DNA of 64,000 nucleotides from Inquilinus sp. Marseille-Q2685 (GTDB lineage Bacteria > Pseudomonadota > Alphaproteobacteria > DSM-16000 > Inquilinaceae). The position numbers were made by a program, and so were the translations under genes. Positions 1 through 10,700 of this stretch are shown here, one piece after another. The stretch is taken from contig NZ_CAKAKL010000001.1 of assembly GCF_916619195.1 (NCBI RefSeq), positions 1,488,001-1,552,000 of the forward strand. Reading direction: 5' to 3'. A model generated the notes under the pieces. It searched no databases. It was not told the origin of the DNA and worked only from the letters and a program-made list of their open reading frames with translations. How positions within the stretch are numbered: the stretch's first letter is position 1; each line of letters opens with the position of its first letter.

Positions 1-135
1 ACCCCGTCCCGCGCGGACATCGAGATGACCAAGGCGGTGGCGCGGGCGCTGGAGACGGTCGGCGTCGCTCTGCACGACCACGTCATCGTCGGCCGCAAGG
101 GGCATTCCAGCTTCCGCAGCCTGGGGCTGCTGTGA
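1..135 (+). CDS. radC: RadC/JAMM-family protein, 3' end only
   Basis: The first 44 codons visible before the TGA match the C-terminal end of the RadC (MPN+/JAMM) family: the reading starts at TPSRADIEMT, which in RadC directly follows the metal-binding H-x-H-P-S-G-D motif, and continues into the typical LHDHVIVG strand. The metal ligands themselves lie upstream of the window. RadC was once linked to DNA repair, but its cellular role is unsettled. The frame, the family signature and the stop are clear; the 5' part is missing because the window begins inside the gene. Confidence 0.9.
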   Translation, partial: TPSRADIEMTKAVARALETVGVALHDHVIVGRKGHSSFRSLGLL

Positions 136-214
136 CGGGCGCGGACGAGGTTGCACCTACGCGTGCAGTGATGATTGCCGACAGCACCGAGACTTGCGTG
201 CGGCCGCTGCGGTC

Positions 215-1438
215 TCAGGCGGGATGCACCCGAGGGCTGTCGTCCATGAGATACTGGATTGCGGCTGCCAATCCGCCCACGACGACAAGCGAAAGCCACG
301 CGGCCCCATAGCTGCCACTCGCGTCGAAGGCGAGCCCGCCGAGCCAGGCCCCGAGGAAGGCGCCGATCTGGTGGCTGACGAACATCACGCCGAAAAGCGC
401 GCCAAAGTTCGTTGGCCCGAACATCGCGTTGAGCAAGCCGCTCACCGGCGGAATCACGCTCAGCCAAAGAAAGCCCATCGCGGCACCGAACAGCAGCGTG
501 CTCTCGAACGTGGCGGGCACGAAGGCGTAGACGCTGATCGCAAGCGTCCGCAGCAGATAGATCGCAGCCAGGACCCGCTTGTTTCCGTGGCGCGCGCCGA
601 GATGGCCCGCCACCAACGTGCCGACGGCATTGAACGCGCCGATGAGAGCGATGGCCTGAGCGCCGACCGATGGCGGCAAGCCGCAGATGGCGACATATTT
701 GGGCAGGTGCGTCGTGACGAATATCAACTGAAAGCCGCAGGCGAAGAACGCGATCGTCATCGCGACATAGCCTGGATGGGACAGAGCCTGACGGATCGCC
801 GCGACGGCATTCGCCTTGGGCGCCGAGGGGGCGATATCGGCCCGGGGTCGAGGGCTGAGAGCGAATGCGAAGGCGGCCATCGTGGCGGCCAGGCCGGCGA
901 ATGTCAGAAGCGCATCTTGCCAGTTCACTCTCTCGATCAGGAATTGCGCCAGCGGCGCCAGGACAAAGGTGCCGAGAGAGCCGGCCGCAGCGAGAATCGA
1001 GATGACGGCGGCACGAATCTGCGGGGCGGCAATGCGTGACAGGATTCCGACCAGGACCCCGTGCGAGGCGCCGGCCACAGCGATCCCGGTCAGCAGCCCT
1101 CCCCCGACATAGAGCCCGAACCCGGTGCCCATGCTCGTCAGCGCGAGCCCGGCCGCGAACAGGACAGCGGCCCCGATGATCACGAACGTCCCGCCATACT
1201 TGTCGGAGAGCGCGCCCATGAAGGGCTGGCCAAGGCCCCAGACCAGGTTCTGCACCGCCATGGCGAAGCCAAATGCAGCCACCGAGACAGTGCCGGCCTG
1301 GACCATCGGCTCCATAAAGAGCCCCAGGCTCTGCCTCAGCCCCATCGAGATCGAGAGGATCGCAGCCGCCGAGGCCAGCACGACGATCACGGCCGACGTC
1401 CAGTAGCCAGTGTGAGTATTGCCCGCCGATGGGGACAT
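215..1438 (-). CDS. MFS transporter
   Basis: A 407-residue integral membrane protein with about twelve hydrophobic segments and the major facilitator loop motif GALSDKYGG near residues 75-83, between helices 2 and 3. The sequence resembles the oxalate/formate-antiporter-like branch of the MFS; the substrate cannot be read from the sequence. The reading frame extends farther upstream, but the start at 1438 is chosen because GGAGGAAGG sits just before ATG and the transmembrane part follows at once. It is divergent from a TetR-family gene, with a palindromic operator between them, so it is probably a repressor-controlled efflux or uptake pump. Confidence 0.88.
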   Translation of the reverse strand: MSPSAGNTHTGYWTSAVIVVLASAAAILSISMGLRQSLGLFMEPMVQAGTVSVAAFGFAMAVQNLVWGLGQPFMGALSDKYGGTFVIIGAAVLFAAGLALTSMGTGFGLYVGGGLLTGIAVAGASHGVLVGILSRIAAPQIRAAVISILAAAGSLGTFVLAPLAQFLIERVNWQDALLTFAGLAATMAAFAFALSPRPRADIAPSAPKANAVAAIRQALSHPGYVAMTIAFFACGFQLIFVTTHLPKYVAICGLPPSVGAQAIALIGAFNAVGTLVAGHLGARHGNKRVLAAIYLLRTLAISVYAFVPATFESTLLFGAAMGFLWLSVIPPVSGLLNAMFGPTNFGALFGVMFVSHQIGAFLGAWLGGLAFDASGSYGAAWLSLVVVGGLAAAIQYLMDDSPRVHPA

Positions 1439-1512
1439 GATCCCTTCCTCCACGCGGTTGGAGAGCTGCGGCCACCGTATCCAGGGCAGCCTTGCGCGAT
1501 CGGGGCGGCCTT

Positions 1513-1534
1513 GTATACTCACTGGTCGGTATAC
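1513..1534. promoter_or_regulatory. Probable TetR operator between divergent MFS and TetR genes
   Basis: A 22-bp imperfect palindrome bounded by GTATAC on both sides, with right half GGTCGGTAT and left half ATACTCACT (six of nine positions complementary). This is the form of operators bound by many TetR-family dimers. It lies in the 167-bp gap between the two divergent starts, where it could control both promoters. Binding is inferred. Confidence 0.55.
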
Positions 1535-1605
1535 TTCTTCCGCATCGGGATGGCGCGGCGCCGTCCCGCAGGGCAACCCGCTCAACCGTCGATGGGACAA
1601 CTCCC

Positions 1606-2166
1606 ATGGCCCGTAGTGCACGAGATACGCGCCTGGAGATCCTCTCAGCTGCGGACGACCTGTTCTATGGAGAGGGCTTCCGCGCGGTGGGCGTCGATGA
1701 CATCGCGGCCAAGGCCGGGATCACCAAGAAGACGCTCTACTATCATTTCCGTTCGAAGGACGAGCTGTTCGCGGCCTATCTCGAATCCAGAAGCCAACCG
1801 ACATTGGAACGCTTCCAACGATGGGCGGGCGTCGAGGGTACGGTCCTGGAACGCCTCGAGCGCATATTTCGGCGCCTCGGCCGCCGTGCCGATATGCCGG
1901 AATGGAAGGGGTGCGGATTCGTGCGGGCGACGGGCGAGCTTGCCAATGCGCCCGGGCATCCGGCCATCCTGATTGCCCGTTCGCATAAGGCGAGCTTCGA
2001 AAACTGGCTTGCCGAGAGCTTGAAGGCAGAGGGCCGTGATGATTCCGCAGCGCTGGCCCAGAGCTTGATGGTCCTCATCGACGGTGCGGTCACCCAGATT
2101 CTCCTGCACAGGAAATCCGGATACGCGCATGCCGCGGCACGTGCAGCCCGAGCGCTCCTGCGGTGA
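1606..2166 (+). CDS. TetR/AcrR-family transcriptional regulator
   Basis: A 186-residue protein with the N-terminal TetR helix-turn-helix: residues 38-53 read as GITKKTLYYHFRSKDE, the canonical recognition helix. The C-terminal ligand domain is AcrR-like. The open frame extends upstream to 1492, but the start at 1606 (MARSARDTR) fits the family length and leaves the palindromic operator outside the gene. Its divergent neighbour is an MFS pump, so the likely role is repression of that pump with release by a small molecule. It ends 10 bp before the next gene on the opposite strand. Confidence 0.9.
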   Translation: MARSARDTRLEILSAADDLFYGEGFRAVGVDDIAAKAGITKKTLYYHFRSKDELFAAYLESRSQPTLERFQRWAGVEGTVLERLERIFRRLGRRADMPEWKGCGFVRATGELANAPGHPAILIARSHKASFENWLAESLKAEGRDDSAALAQSLMVLIDGAVTQILLHRKSGYAHAAARAARALLR

Positions 2167-2176
2167 TGCATGGAGG

Positions 2177-2767
2177 TCAGCCCGGCAGGACTTCGATCGC
2201 CAGCGGCCGGGCCGGTATGCCGCCGTTGCAGGTGGACGCCGGGCAGGATGAGATCGCCACGGCGAGGTCCGTCTCGGCCCGCAGCACGATCGCGTCGCCG
2301 GCGCGGGACCGTGGCGGCACGATCACCAGCCTGCCATCGGGTGTGACCTCGACATTCATGAAGACGTTGAAGGCGGTCGGCAGCGGGTGCGGCTCGATCC
2401 CCAGCTCGCGCAGCGCCGCGCACAGATTGTCATGGCAGTTCGGGTGATGGTCCTTCACCCCGTACTGGATGCGGTACATCTCGAGGCTGCAGGGCGCGTA
2501 GAGGAAATCGTGCCGGCCGACCTGGTCCTCGACGATGGTCAGCATCGGGTTGCTGCGGTCGGACCACAGCACGTCGCCGGTCGAGAGATAGATCCTGCCG
2601 CCATAGTCGAAGCTGCGGCCGTTCGACAGCCGCTCGCTGCCGTCGAGCGAATAGGCGAGAAGGTCCCCGGTCTGCCCGCCCTCGGTGTCGATGATCCGAA
2701 GCCGCTCCCCGCGTTTGAGGACCAGCCCGGCGCCGCCCGCCGCGGGAACGAGATGTCGCTCAGCCAT
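2177..2767 (-). CDS. Urea-carboxylase-associated (DUF1989) family protein
   Basis: A 196-residue protein of the DUF1989 family, often annotated as aminomethyltransferase-like or urea-carboxylase-associated. It carries the family's core: GQTGD-type N-terminal segment near residues 31-35, the Cys-containing YAPCS and HPNCHDNLC segments that probably bind metal, and a C-terminal cupin-like strand pattern. Members are usually next to urea carboxylase, allophanate hydrolase or ABC transporters, but none is present here. Instead it is the downstream gene of a minus-strand sugar-oxidation set, 19 bp beyond the aldo/keto reductase. The enzymatic role is unknown. Confidence 0.8.
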   Translation of the reverse strand: MAERHLVPAAGGAGLVLKRGERLRIIDTEGGQTGDLLAYSLDGSERLSNGRSFDYGGRIYLSTGDVLWSDRSNPMLTIVEDQVGRHDFLYAPCSLEMYRIQYGVKDHHPNCHDNLCAALRELGIEPHPLPTAFNVFMNVEVTPDGRLVIVPPRSRAGDAIVLRAETDLAVAISSCPASTCNGGIPARPLAIEVLPG

Positions 2768-2786
2768 CCATGCCCTCCCATCGGGC

Positions 2787-3809
2787 TCAGCCCGGAACCG
2801 GCGCGTCCTCGCGCACCAGGCCTTCGCGCTTCAGCTCGGCCCAGAATTCGGCCGGGATCGGCGTGGCGATCAGGGCGTGGTTGCGCTCCACCTCCTCCGG
2901 CTTCACCGCGCCCGGGATCATCGAGGCGACCACCGGATGGGCCAGCGGGAACTGGATCGCCGCCGCCGGCAAGGGCACGCCGTGGCGGCGGCACACCGCC
3001 TCGATCCGGCCCACCCGCTCCAGGATCTCCGGCGGCGCCTCCTTGTAGTTGTAGCGGGCGCCGGGCACGGCGCCGGTGGCCAGGATGCCGGAATTGTACG
3101 GCCCGCCCAGCATGATGCCGATGTTGCGGCGCTGGCACAGCGGCAGGAAGTCGTCGAGCGCCGTCTGCTCCAAGAGCGTGTAGCGCCCGGCCAGCAGGAA
3201 GCAGTCGAAATCGCCGCCCTCGGCGAAGCGCATGCACGCCTCGACCTCGTTGACGCCGACGCCGATCGCCTTGACCACGCCCTCCTCGCGCAGCTTGAGC
3301 AGCGCCTTGGTGGCCCCGGCCAGCGCCTCCTGCAGCCGCTGCTCATAGGCCTCGCGCGAGCCGTGGGTCCAGATGTCGACGTCGTGGATCAAGAGGATGT
3401 CGACCGAGGAGATGCCGAGGCGCATCAGGCTCTGCTCGAAGGAGCGCATGGCGCCGTCGTAGCTGTAGTCGAACACCGGGTTGAACTCGAGCCCGCCGGC
3501 CCAGGTGCCGCGGTCGACCCCGCCGCGCCCCGGCGACACGAAGTAGCGCCCGACCTTGGTCGACAGCACGTAGCTGTCGCGCGGCCGCGGCCGCAGCGCC
3601 TGGCCGAAGCGGTGCTCGGACAGGCCGTGGCCGTAGAGCGGCGAGGTGTCGACCAGGGTGACGCCCAGCTCCAGCGCCTTGGCCATGGTCTGGATCGCCT
3701 GCGCGTCCGGCAGCCTCTGGTAGAGGTCGCCGAGCGGCGCCCCGCCGAAGCCGAGCTGGGTGACGGGAACGCCGCTCTTGCCCAGCGGGCGCGTGGCGAT
3801 CGGGTCCAT
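2787..3809 (-). CDS. Aldo/keto reductase, L-fucose/D-threo-aldose dehydrogenase type
   Basis: A 340-residue TIM-barrel oxidoreductase. The AKR tetrad is visible as Asp54 and Tyr59 (VDTSPLYGHG), Lys86 (STKVG) and a His in the LLIHDVD strand. The YGHGLSEHRFGQAL segment is typical of the D-threo-aldose 1-dehydrogenase/L-fucose dehydrogenase/pyridoxal dehydrogenase branch. The start at 3809 gives the normal family length although the frame is open further upstream. It lies just downstream of a fuconolactonase-like amidohydrolase, which supports oxidation of a 6-deoxyhexose to its lactone. The exact sugar is inferred from context. Confidence 0.85.
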   Translation of the reverse strand: MDPIATRPLGKSGVPVTQLGFGGAPLGDLYQRLPDAQAIQTMAKALELGVTLVDTSPLYGHGLSEHRFGQALRPRPRDSYVLSTKVGRYFVSPGRGGVDRGTWAGGLEFNPVFDYSYDGAMRSFEQSLMRLGISSVDILLIHDVDIWTHGSREAYEQRLQEALAGATKALLKLREEGVVKAIGVGVNEVEACMRFAEGGDFDCFLLAGRYTLLEQTALDDFLPLCQRRNIGIMLGGPYNSGILATGAVPGARYNYKEAPPEILERVGRIEAVCRRHGVPLPAAAIQFPLAHPVVASMIPGAVKPEEVERNHALIATPIPAEFWAELKREGLVREDAPVPG

Positions 3810-3837
3810 GGGCGGGTCCTCTCTATGCGTCTTGGGC

Positions 3838-4686
3838 TCAGCCGAGCCGGTAGAAGGCGATGGCGGTGTCGCGATAGAGCTGCCGCAGCTGCGCTTCCGA
3901 CGCATCCGCGAGGATGGCGTCCAGCGTGTCGACCCAGCGGCGATAGCTGGAGGCCAGCTCGCAGACGGGCCAGTCGCTGCCGAACATGGTGCGGTCGAAG
4001 CCGAAGCAGTCAATCGTATGACGTATGTAGGGCTCGATCTGCGCCCGGGTCCAGCCCTCGTGATCGGCTTCGGTAACCACACCCGACAGCTTGCACCAGA
4101 CATTCGGCAGCGCCGCCAGGGCCCGCATCTGGTCGCGCCAGGGCCGGTCGATGCCGTCCCGGATCCCAGGCTTGCCGATATGGTCCAGGACGAAGCGGAC
4201 CTCCGGGCAGCGGCGCACCAGTTCGATCGCGGCGTCGAACTGCGGATGGAAGATGCAGAGGTCGAAGGACAGGTCGTATTCCGACAGGAGCCGCACGCCT
4301 TCGACGAAGCCGGGCCGGATGCAGAAATCCACCGCCTCGCCCTGGATCAGCCGGCGGATGCCGCGCAGCTTCGGGGTGGCGGCGTGCAGCGCGTCGAGCT
4401 CGGTCCGCACCGCCTGGCCGTCCTCGACCGCCGCCGCGGCGACGAGGGCGCCGAGCCGGGGATCGGCGAGCGCGCCGACCCAGCGCGCCTCCTCGACCCG
4501 CTGGGCCGGCGCGACGTCGACCTCGACGAAGACGTAGCGGTCGACCGCCACGCCGTCGCGCTGCCGGTCGTATTCGTCCGGCAGGTGGCGCGACTTCAGG
4601 CTGGGGGCCTGATCCATCCACGGATAGGACAATAGGGCTGGATCATAAATATGGACGTGGCTGTCCACGATCGGAAATCCGGGCAC
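3838..4686 (-). CDS. Amidohydrolase family protein, L-fuconolactonase-like
   Basis: A 282-residue metal-dependent hydrolase of the amidohydrolase 2 family (COG3618). His10 and His12 form the N-terminal HxH metal site (VDSHVHIYDP), and the late FGSDWPVC motif supplies the catalytic Asp. The family includes L-fuconolactonase and 2-pyrone-4,6-dicarboxylate lactonase. Co-direction with the fucose-dehydrogenase-like reductase 28 bp downstream favours sugar-lactone hydrolysis. A short palindrome about 33 bp upstream of the start may be its operator. Confidence 0.85.
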   Translation of the reverse strand: MPGFPIVDSHVHIYDPALLSYPWMDQAPSLKSRHLPDEYDRQRDGVAVDRYVFVEVDVAPAQRVEEARWVGALADPRLGALVAAAAVEDGQAVRTELDALHAATPKLRGIRRLIQGEAVDFCIRPGFVEGVRLLSEYDLSFDLCIFHPQFDAAIELVRRCPEVRFVLDHIGKPGIRDGIDRPWRDQMRALAALPNVWCKLSGVVTEADHEGWTRAQIEPYIRHTIDCFGFDRTMFGSDWPVCELASSYRRWVDTLDAILADASEAQLRQLYRDTAIAFYRLG

Positions 4687-4718
4687 GTGAATCCTCCACG
4701 GACGGCATTTTTGCGGAC

Positions 4719-4729
4719 TTTAGTCTAAA
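4719..4729. promoter_or_regulatory. Short palindrome upstream of the lactonase gene, possible operator
   Basis: TTTAGTCTAAA is a perfect palindrome around a central T in an AT-richer patch between the HAD gene stop and the lactonase start. Its position 30-45 bp upstream of the lactonase start suits an operator or a -10/-35 region. This is a weak call based on symmetry and base composition only. Confidence 0.25.
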
Positions 4730-4744
4730 AGGCGGCTGATGCCA

Positions 4745-5470
4745 TCAGGCCCGTTGCAGTCCGCCGAGAAGATCCTCCAGCCCGCCGATATCCGGCAGGC
4801 AGAGATCGGCGAGGCCGGCCAGGGTCTGGGCGGTGCCGGTTCCGCTGAGAACGCCGACACAGAGGCCGCAGCCGGCCGCGCGCCCCATCGCCATGTCGTG
4901 CCGGTTGTCGCCGACCATCAGCACGGCGCCGGGCGGCAGGCCGGTGGCGTCGCAGAAGCCGTAGACCATGCCGGGATTCGGCTTGTGGCCGTGGCCGCTG
5001 TCATAGCCGGCGATGAAATCGACCAGGTCGAGCAGGCCGAACATCGCCAGCGTCCCGCGGATCGCGACCTCGCCATCGCTCGAGGCCACGCCGAGCTTCA
5101 GCCCGCGATCGCGCAGCCGCCGGAACAGCCCGGCTGGGTCGGCGACGGTCGGCCGGATCACGGCCGTGGTCGCGCTGCGGAAGATGCGGTCCATCTCGGG
5201 CACCAGCAGGTCGAGGCCGTAGGGGCTGCCGGCGGCGATCCAGGCGGCCGCGATCTCCGGCGTCGCCCCGGCGGCGAACAGGCTGTCGGCCCGGACGACG
5301 CCGGTGTGCGGGTCGGCGCCGCCGACCTCGAGCAGGCGCAGCGCCAGCTCCGGGTCGCCCGCCGCCGCGAACAGCGCGGCCTCGCGGTTCAGCGGCAGCC
5401 AGGTCGCCTCGTAGTCGATCAGCGTGCCGTCCTTGTCGAACAGGATGCCGCGGATGTCTGCCGTGCTCAT
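4745..5470 (-). CDS. HAD-superfamily phosphatase (phosphoglycolate-phosphatase-like)
   Basis: A 241-residue haloacid-dehalogenase hydrolase with all four motifs: Asp12 and Asp14 in FDKDGT, Ser130 in ASSDG, Lys163, and acidic motif IV GDNRHD at 187-192. The helical cap between motifs I and II puts it in the Gph/PGMB-like subgroup, so a small phosphorylated sugar or 2-phosphoglycolate is a reasonable substrate class. Its start overlaps the stop of the sulfatase-fold gene by 4 bp, so the two are probably translated together. Confidence 0.88.
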   Translation of the reverse strand: MSTADIRGILFDKDGTLIDYEATWLPLNREAALFAAAGDPELALRLLEVGGADPHTGVVRADSLFAAGATPEIAAAWIAAGSPYGLDLLVPEMDRIFRSATTAVIRPTVADPAGLFRRLRDRGLKLGVASSDGEVAIRGTLAMFGLLDLVDFIAGYDSGHGHKPNPGMVYGFCDATGLPPGAVLMVGDNRHDMAMGRAAGCGLCVGVLSGTGTAQTLAGLADLCLPDIGGLEDLLGGLQRA

Positions 5471-7017
5471 CGCGCCTCTTCCTCGAAGTAGCCGCCTTCG
5501 AGCGTGATGTGGCTGAGAGCCCGGTCCTCGTGCCGCATCCGCCAGGACAGGAGCTTCTGGGCATAGGCCAGCATCTCCCCGGCATAGGCCGGGTCGCGGC
5601 TGCGGTCCTCGAACTCGCTGGGGTCGCGCTCCAGGTCGAAGAACAGGGGCGGCAGGTCGGTGCAGTGCACGTATTTGCGCCGGGCGTCACGGATCACCTG
5701 GACGCCGCACTGATCGGAATGCAGCCGCGCCTCGCCGACCCGCTCCCGGACATTGCCGAAATCGTAGAACCAGTGCGCCGCGTCGCGCCAATCCCGCGGC
5801 CGCTCGCCCCGGCAGAAGGGCAGCAGCGATCGGCCGTCGCACTGCCGCGGCACGGGCAGGCCGAGCCAGCCGAGGATGGTCGGCATGATGTCGACCGATT
5901 CGGTGAAGTCGTCGACCTGCCGGCCGCGGCCGGCATCCGCCTCCGGCCGCGGGTCGCGGACGATCAGCGGGATGTGGGCCGACTGGTCGAAATAGCCGAG
6001 CTTGCCGAAGAGATAATGGTCGCCGAGCTGCTCGCCATGGTCGGAGGTGAAGACGATCAGCGTGTCGTCCCACTGGCCGCTGGCTTTCAGGAACTCGAAC
6101 ACCCGGCCGAGATGGTGGTCGACCTCGGACGCCAGCCCGTAATAGGCGGCGCGGACCGCGGCGACGCCGGCGGCGTCGAGGGCGGAGGCCGGGCCTTCGG
6201 CATGGTTCAGGAACTTGTCGAGCCGCACCGCCCGGTGCAGCCCGGCGAGGAGCGGATGCTGCGCCCCCTCCGCCGCCGCGGACGGGCCGCGCAGCGGGGC
6301 CGGCACCGAAGCCGGGTCATAGGCCAGGTGCCAGGGCGCCGGGGCGGCGAAGGGCGGGTGCGGGCAGATATAGGTCAGGTGCACGAACCAGGGCCGGCCC
6401 CGCAGCACCGCCATGTGGCGCAGCACCTGGTCGGTCATGAAGGCGGTCTCGCTGTCCTCCGCTCGCACGCGGGTCGGGCCGAAGCCGCCCGGCGCCGCCT
6501 CGGCCGACTGGTCCGGGTCGTAGAGCGGGTCCCGCCCCTCCCCCGGCGCCGGCACGTCGTAGCCCTTGGCCAGCAGGTCGGCGATCCAGGCGCGGCTGGA
6601 TTCGGACAGGTTCAGCACCGGGGTGAAGCCCGGGGCCACGCCTTCGTAGCTGTGGCGCGCCGGGTCGTCCGGCGCCCGGCCGCGCGGGTCGAGCGAGGTG
6701 TCGGTGTAGCCGAACAGCAGCGGATCCCACCCGCCGCGCCGCGCCTCCAGCGCCAGATTCGTGTGGCGGGCGTCGAGCGGCATGCCGTTGCGCACGCTGC
6801 GATGGGTGTGGGGGTAGAGGCCGGTCAGCAGCGAGGCACGGGACGGGCCGCAGGGATAGGCCACGGTGTGGTGGCGCCGGAACAGCGTGGCCTCCTGCGC
6901 CAGGGCATCCAGCGCCGGGGTGCGGATGCAGGGATGCCCCACCGCCGACAGCGTGTCACCGCGCCACTGGTCGGCGGTGATGAACAGGACATTGGCCAAG
7001 CCCGAGGACTCCCGCAT
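5467..7017 (-). CDS. Sulfatase-family hydrolase (sulfatase or phosphonate monoester hydrolase)
   Basis: A 516-residue alkaline-phosphatase-superfamily enzyme. Cys56-G-P-S-Arg60 is the formylglycine-forming sulfatase signature (C-x-P-x-R), followed by ASLLTG. Metal ligands appear in TADQWRGD near residue 16 and in the SDHGEQLGDH motif. No signal peptide is visible, so it is probably cytoplasmic; that, with the sequence style, also fits the phosphonate monoester hydrolase/choline-sulfatase branches. Maturation would need a formylglycine-generating enzyme or anSME, neither of which is in the window. It is the first gene of the minus-strand set with HAD, lactonase and reductase. Confidence 0.87.
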   Translation of the reverse strand: MRESSGLANVLFITADQWRGDTLSAVGHPCIRTPALDALAQEATLFRRHHTVAYPCGPSRASLLTGLYPHTHRSVRNGMPLDARHTNLALEARRGGWDPLLFGYTDTSLDPRGRAPDDPARHSYEGVAPGFTPVLNLSESSRAWIADLLAKGYDVPAPGEGRDPLYDPDQSAEAAPGGFGPTRVRAEDSETAFMTDQVLRHMAVLRGRPWFVHLTYICPHPPFAAPAPWHLAYDPASVPAPLRGPSAAAEGAQHPLLAGLHRAVRLDKFLNHAEGPASALDAAGVAAVRAAYYGLASEVDHHLGRVFEFLKASGQWDDTLIVFTSDHGEQLGDHYLFGKLGYFDQSAHIPLIVRDPRPEADAGRGRQVDDFTESVDIMPTILGWLGLPVPRQCDGRSLLPFCRGERPRDWRDAAHWFYDFGNVRERVGEARLHSDQCGVQVIRDARRKYVHCTDLPPLFFDLERDPSEFEDRSRDPAYAGEMLAYAQKLLSWRMRHEDRALSHITLEGGYFEEEAR

Positions 7018-7065
7018 GCGCTCCCCTGCCCCTGCTGATAGCGCAACGGACGGCAGCGCGACATG

Positions 7066-7102
7066 GGAAAGAAGGCCCCGCGCGGAGAGACGCAGGGCCT
7101 TC
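7066..7102 (-). terminator. Rho-independent terminator downstream of the BON-LysM gene
   Basis: Read on the minus strand, an 8-bp GC-rich stem (GAAGGCCC/GGGCCTTC at 7071-7078 and 7095-7102) is followed by TTCTTTCCC. It sits 20 bp past the stop of the BON-LysM gene and before the sulfatase gene start, as expected for a terminator separating the two transcripts. Confidence 0.6.
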
Positions 7103-7122
7103 GGCTCGGCCGTGGAAAGTCG

Positions 7123-7557
7123 TCAGGACGGGATGCGCAGCACCTGGCCCGGATAGATCTTGTCCGGGTGCTTTAGCATCGGTTTGTTGGCCTCGAAGAT
7201 CTTGTTGTAGTCGTTGGCGTTCCCGTATTCCGCCTTGGCGATCGCCGACAGCGTGTCGCCCTTCTTCACCGTGTAGAACCTCGATTCCGGCGCCGGGGCG
7301 GCGGCGGCGAGGTCGTTCTGCACCTGGGCGACCCCGGGCGTGTTGCCGACCGCCAGCGCGATCTTCTCCGCCACCTCGGTGGAGGCGACGTTGCCGCCAA
7401 CCGTCACCTTGTCGCCCTCGACCTTGATGTCGACCCCGGCGGGGTCGAGCCCCTGCGCCTGGATCTGCTTCTTCAGGTCGTCCGCCGTCGCGGCCTCGGC
7501 CTCGCCGCCGCCGAACAGCTTCTCGCCCGCATGCTTGATGAAATTGATCAGCCCCAT
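7123..7557 (-). CDS. kbp: BON-LysM protein, Kbp/YgaU family
   Basis: A 144-residue protein with a BON domain (about residues 24-83) and a C-terminal LysM domain (about 94-143, YTVKKGDTLSAIAKAEYGN to IYPGQVLRIP). This architecture and length match E. coli Kbp (YgaU), a potassium-binding protein induced by salt stress. It has no signal peptide, as in the E. coli protein, so it is probably cytoplasmic. The start at 7557 (MGLINFIKHAGEKLFG) is the conserved family N-terminus; the longer frame upstream is not coding. Confidence 0.9.
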   Translation of the reverse strand: MGLINFIKHAGEKLFGGGEAEAATADDLKKQIQAQGLDPAGVDIKVEGDKVTVGGNVASTEVAEKIALAVGNTPGVAQVQNDLAAAAPAPESRFYTVKKGDTLSAIAKAEYGNANDYNKIFEANKPMLKHPDKIYPGQVLRIPS

Positions 7558-7676
7558 GGCACACCCCCTGGTTGCCTGGTTGGTGCTTGCCGTCACGGGC
7601 CTCTGTCCGACCCCTGGCCGGTTGCGGAGGATCAACGGCAAGCTGGGGACAATGTTCCCAGACCCGCCGCCTGCTG

Positions 7677-10073
<2,397 letters not shown>

Positions 10074-10110
10074 GCGACGCACTCCCTTGCCGAAAGATCC
10101 GTCGCAGGGG

Positions 10111-10141
10111 AAGATGGGAGCTACAGCGACTGTAGCTTCAA
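10111..10141 (-). promoter_or_regulatory. MerR-type promoter and operator of the zntA gene
   Basis: On the minus strand, -35 TTGAAG (10141-10136) and -10 CATCTT (10116-10111) are 19 bp apart. The spacer holds a perfect inverted repeat AGCTACAG/CTGTAGCT with a 3-bp centre (10119-10137). Overlong 19-20 bp spacers containing the dyad are the hallmark of promoters that MerR-family proteins activate by DNA distortion. It lies between the ATPase and the MerR gene. Confidence 0.8.
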
Positions 10142-10153
10142 GAGGAAAAATCC

Positions 10154-10624
10154 ATGTCCGCGCGCGGCGATGCGATGCCGATCGGCGAGCTGGCCCGCCG
10201 CACCGGCTGCAAGGTCCAGACCATCCGCTACTACGAGCAGATCGGGCTGATGCCGGAGGCGGCGCGGACCCTGGGCAACCAGCGGATCTACGGCCGGGCG
10301 CACAGCGACCGGCTGGCCTTCATCCGCCACAGCCGCGAGCTGGGCTTCCCGCTGGACGCCATCCGCCAGCTGCTGACCCTGGCCGACGACCCGGCCCAGC
10401 CCTGCGCCACCGCCGACCGGATCGCGCAGGAGCAGCTGGCGGCGGTGCAGGCCCGCATCGCCCGGCTGGAAGCGCTGAAGGCCGAGCTGGAGCGGATGGT
10501 GGAGCAGTGCCGGCATGGCACGATCGGCCATTGCCGGGTGATCGAGGTGCTGGCCGACCACAGCCACGGCCACTGCCTGCATGCCGACCACCTGACCGGC
10601 GAGGAGATCGAGACGGCGGCCTGA
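10154..10624 (+). CDS. MerR-family metal-responsive regulator (ZntR/CadR/PbrR type)
   Basis: A 156-residue MerR protein with the N-terminal winged helix (MPIGELARRTGCKVQTIRYY), a long coiled-coil dimer helix (about 85-118) and a metal-binding end. Cys84 and Cys119 are 35 residues apart, the spacing of Cys79/Cys114 in ZntR, and Cys127 follows. An additional HSHGHCLHADH stretch adds Cys141 and several His, so Zn, Cd or Pb are all possible. RBS AGAGGA precedes ATG. Divergent from zntA across the dyad promoter, it should activate the pump when metal rises. Confidence 0.92.
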   Translation: MSARGDAMPIGELARRTGCKVQTIRYYEQIGLMPEAARTLGNQRIYGRAHSDRLAFIRHSRELGFPLDAIRQLLTLADDPAQPCATADRIAQEQLAAVQARIARLEALKAELERMVEQCRHGTIGHCRVIEVLADHSHGHCLHADHLTGEEIETAA

Positions 10625-10700
10625 GGTCTGCGCGTAGGGCTTCCGGTCTCGACAAAACCCCCTCACCCGAAGGTGCCGAGCGCCTCCGACCTCTCCCGTG

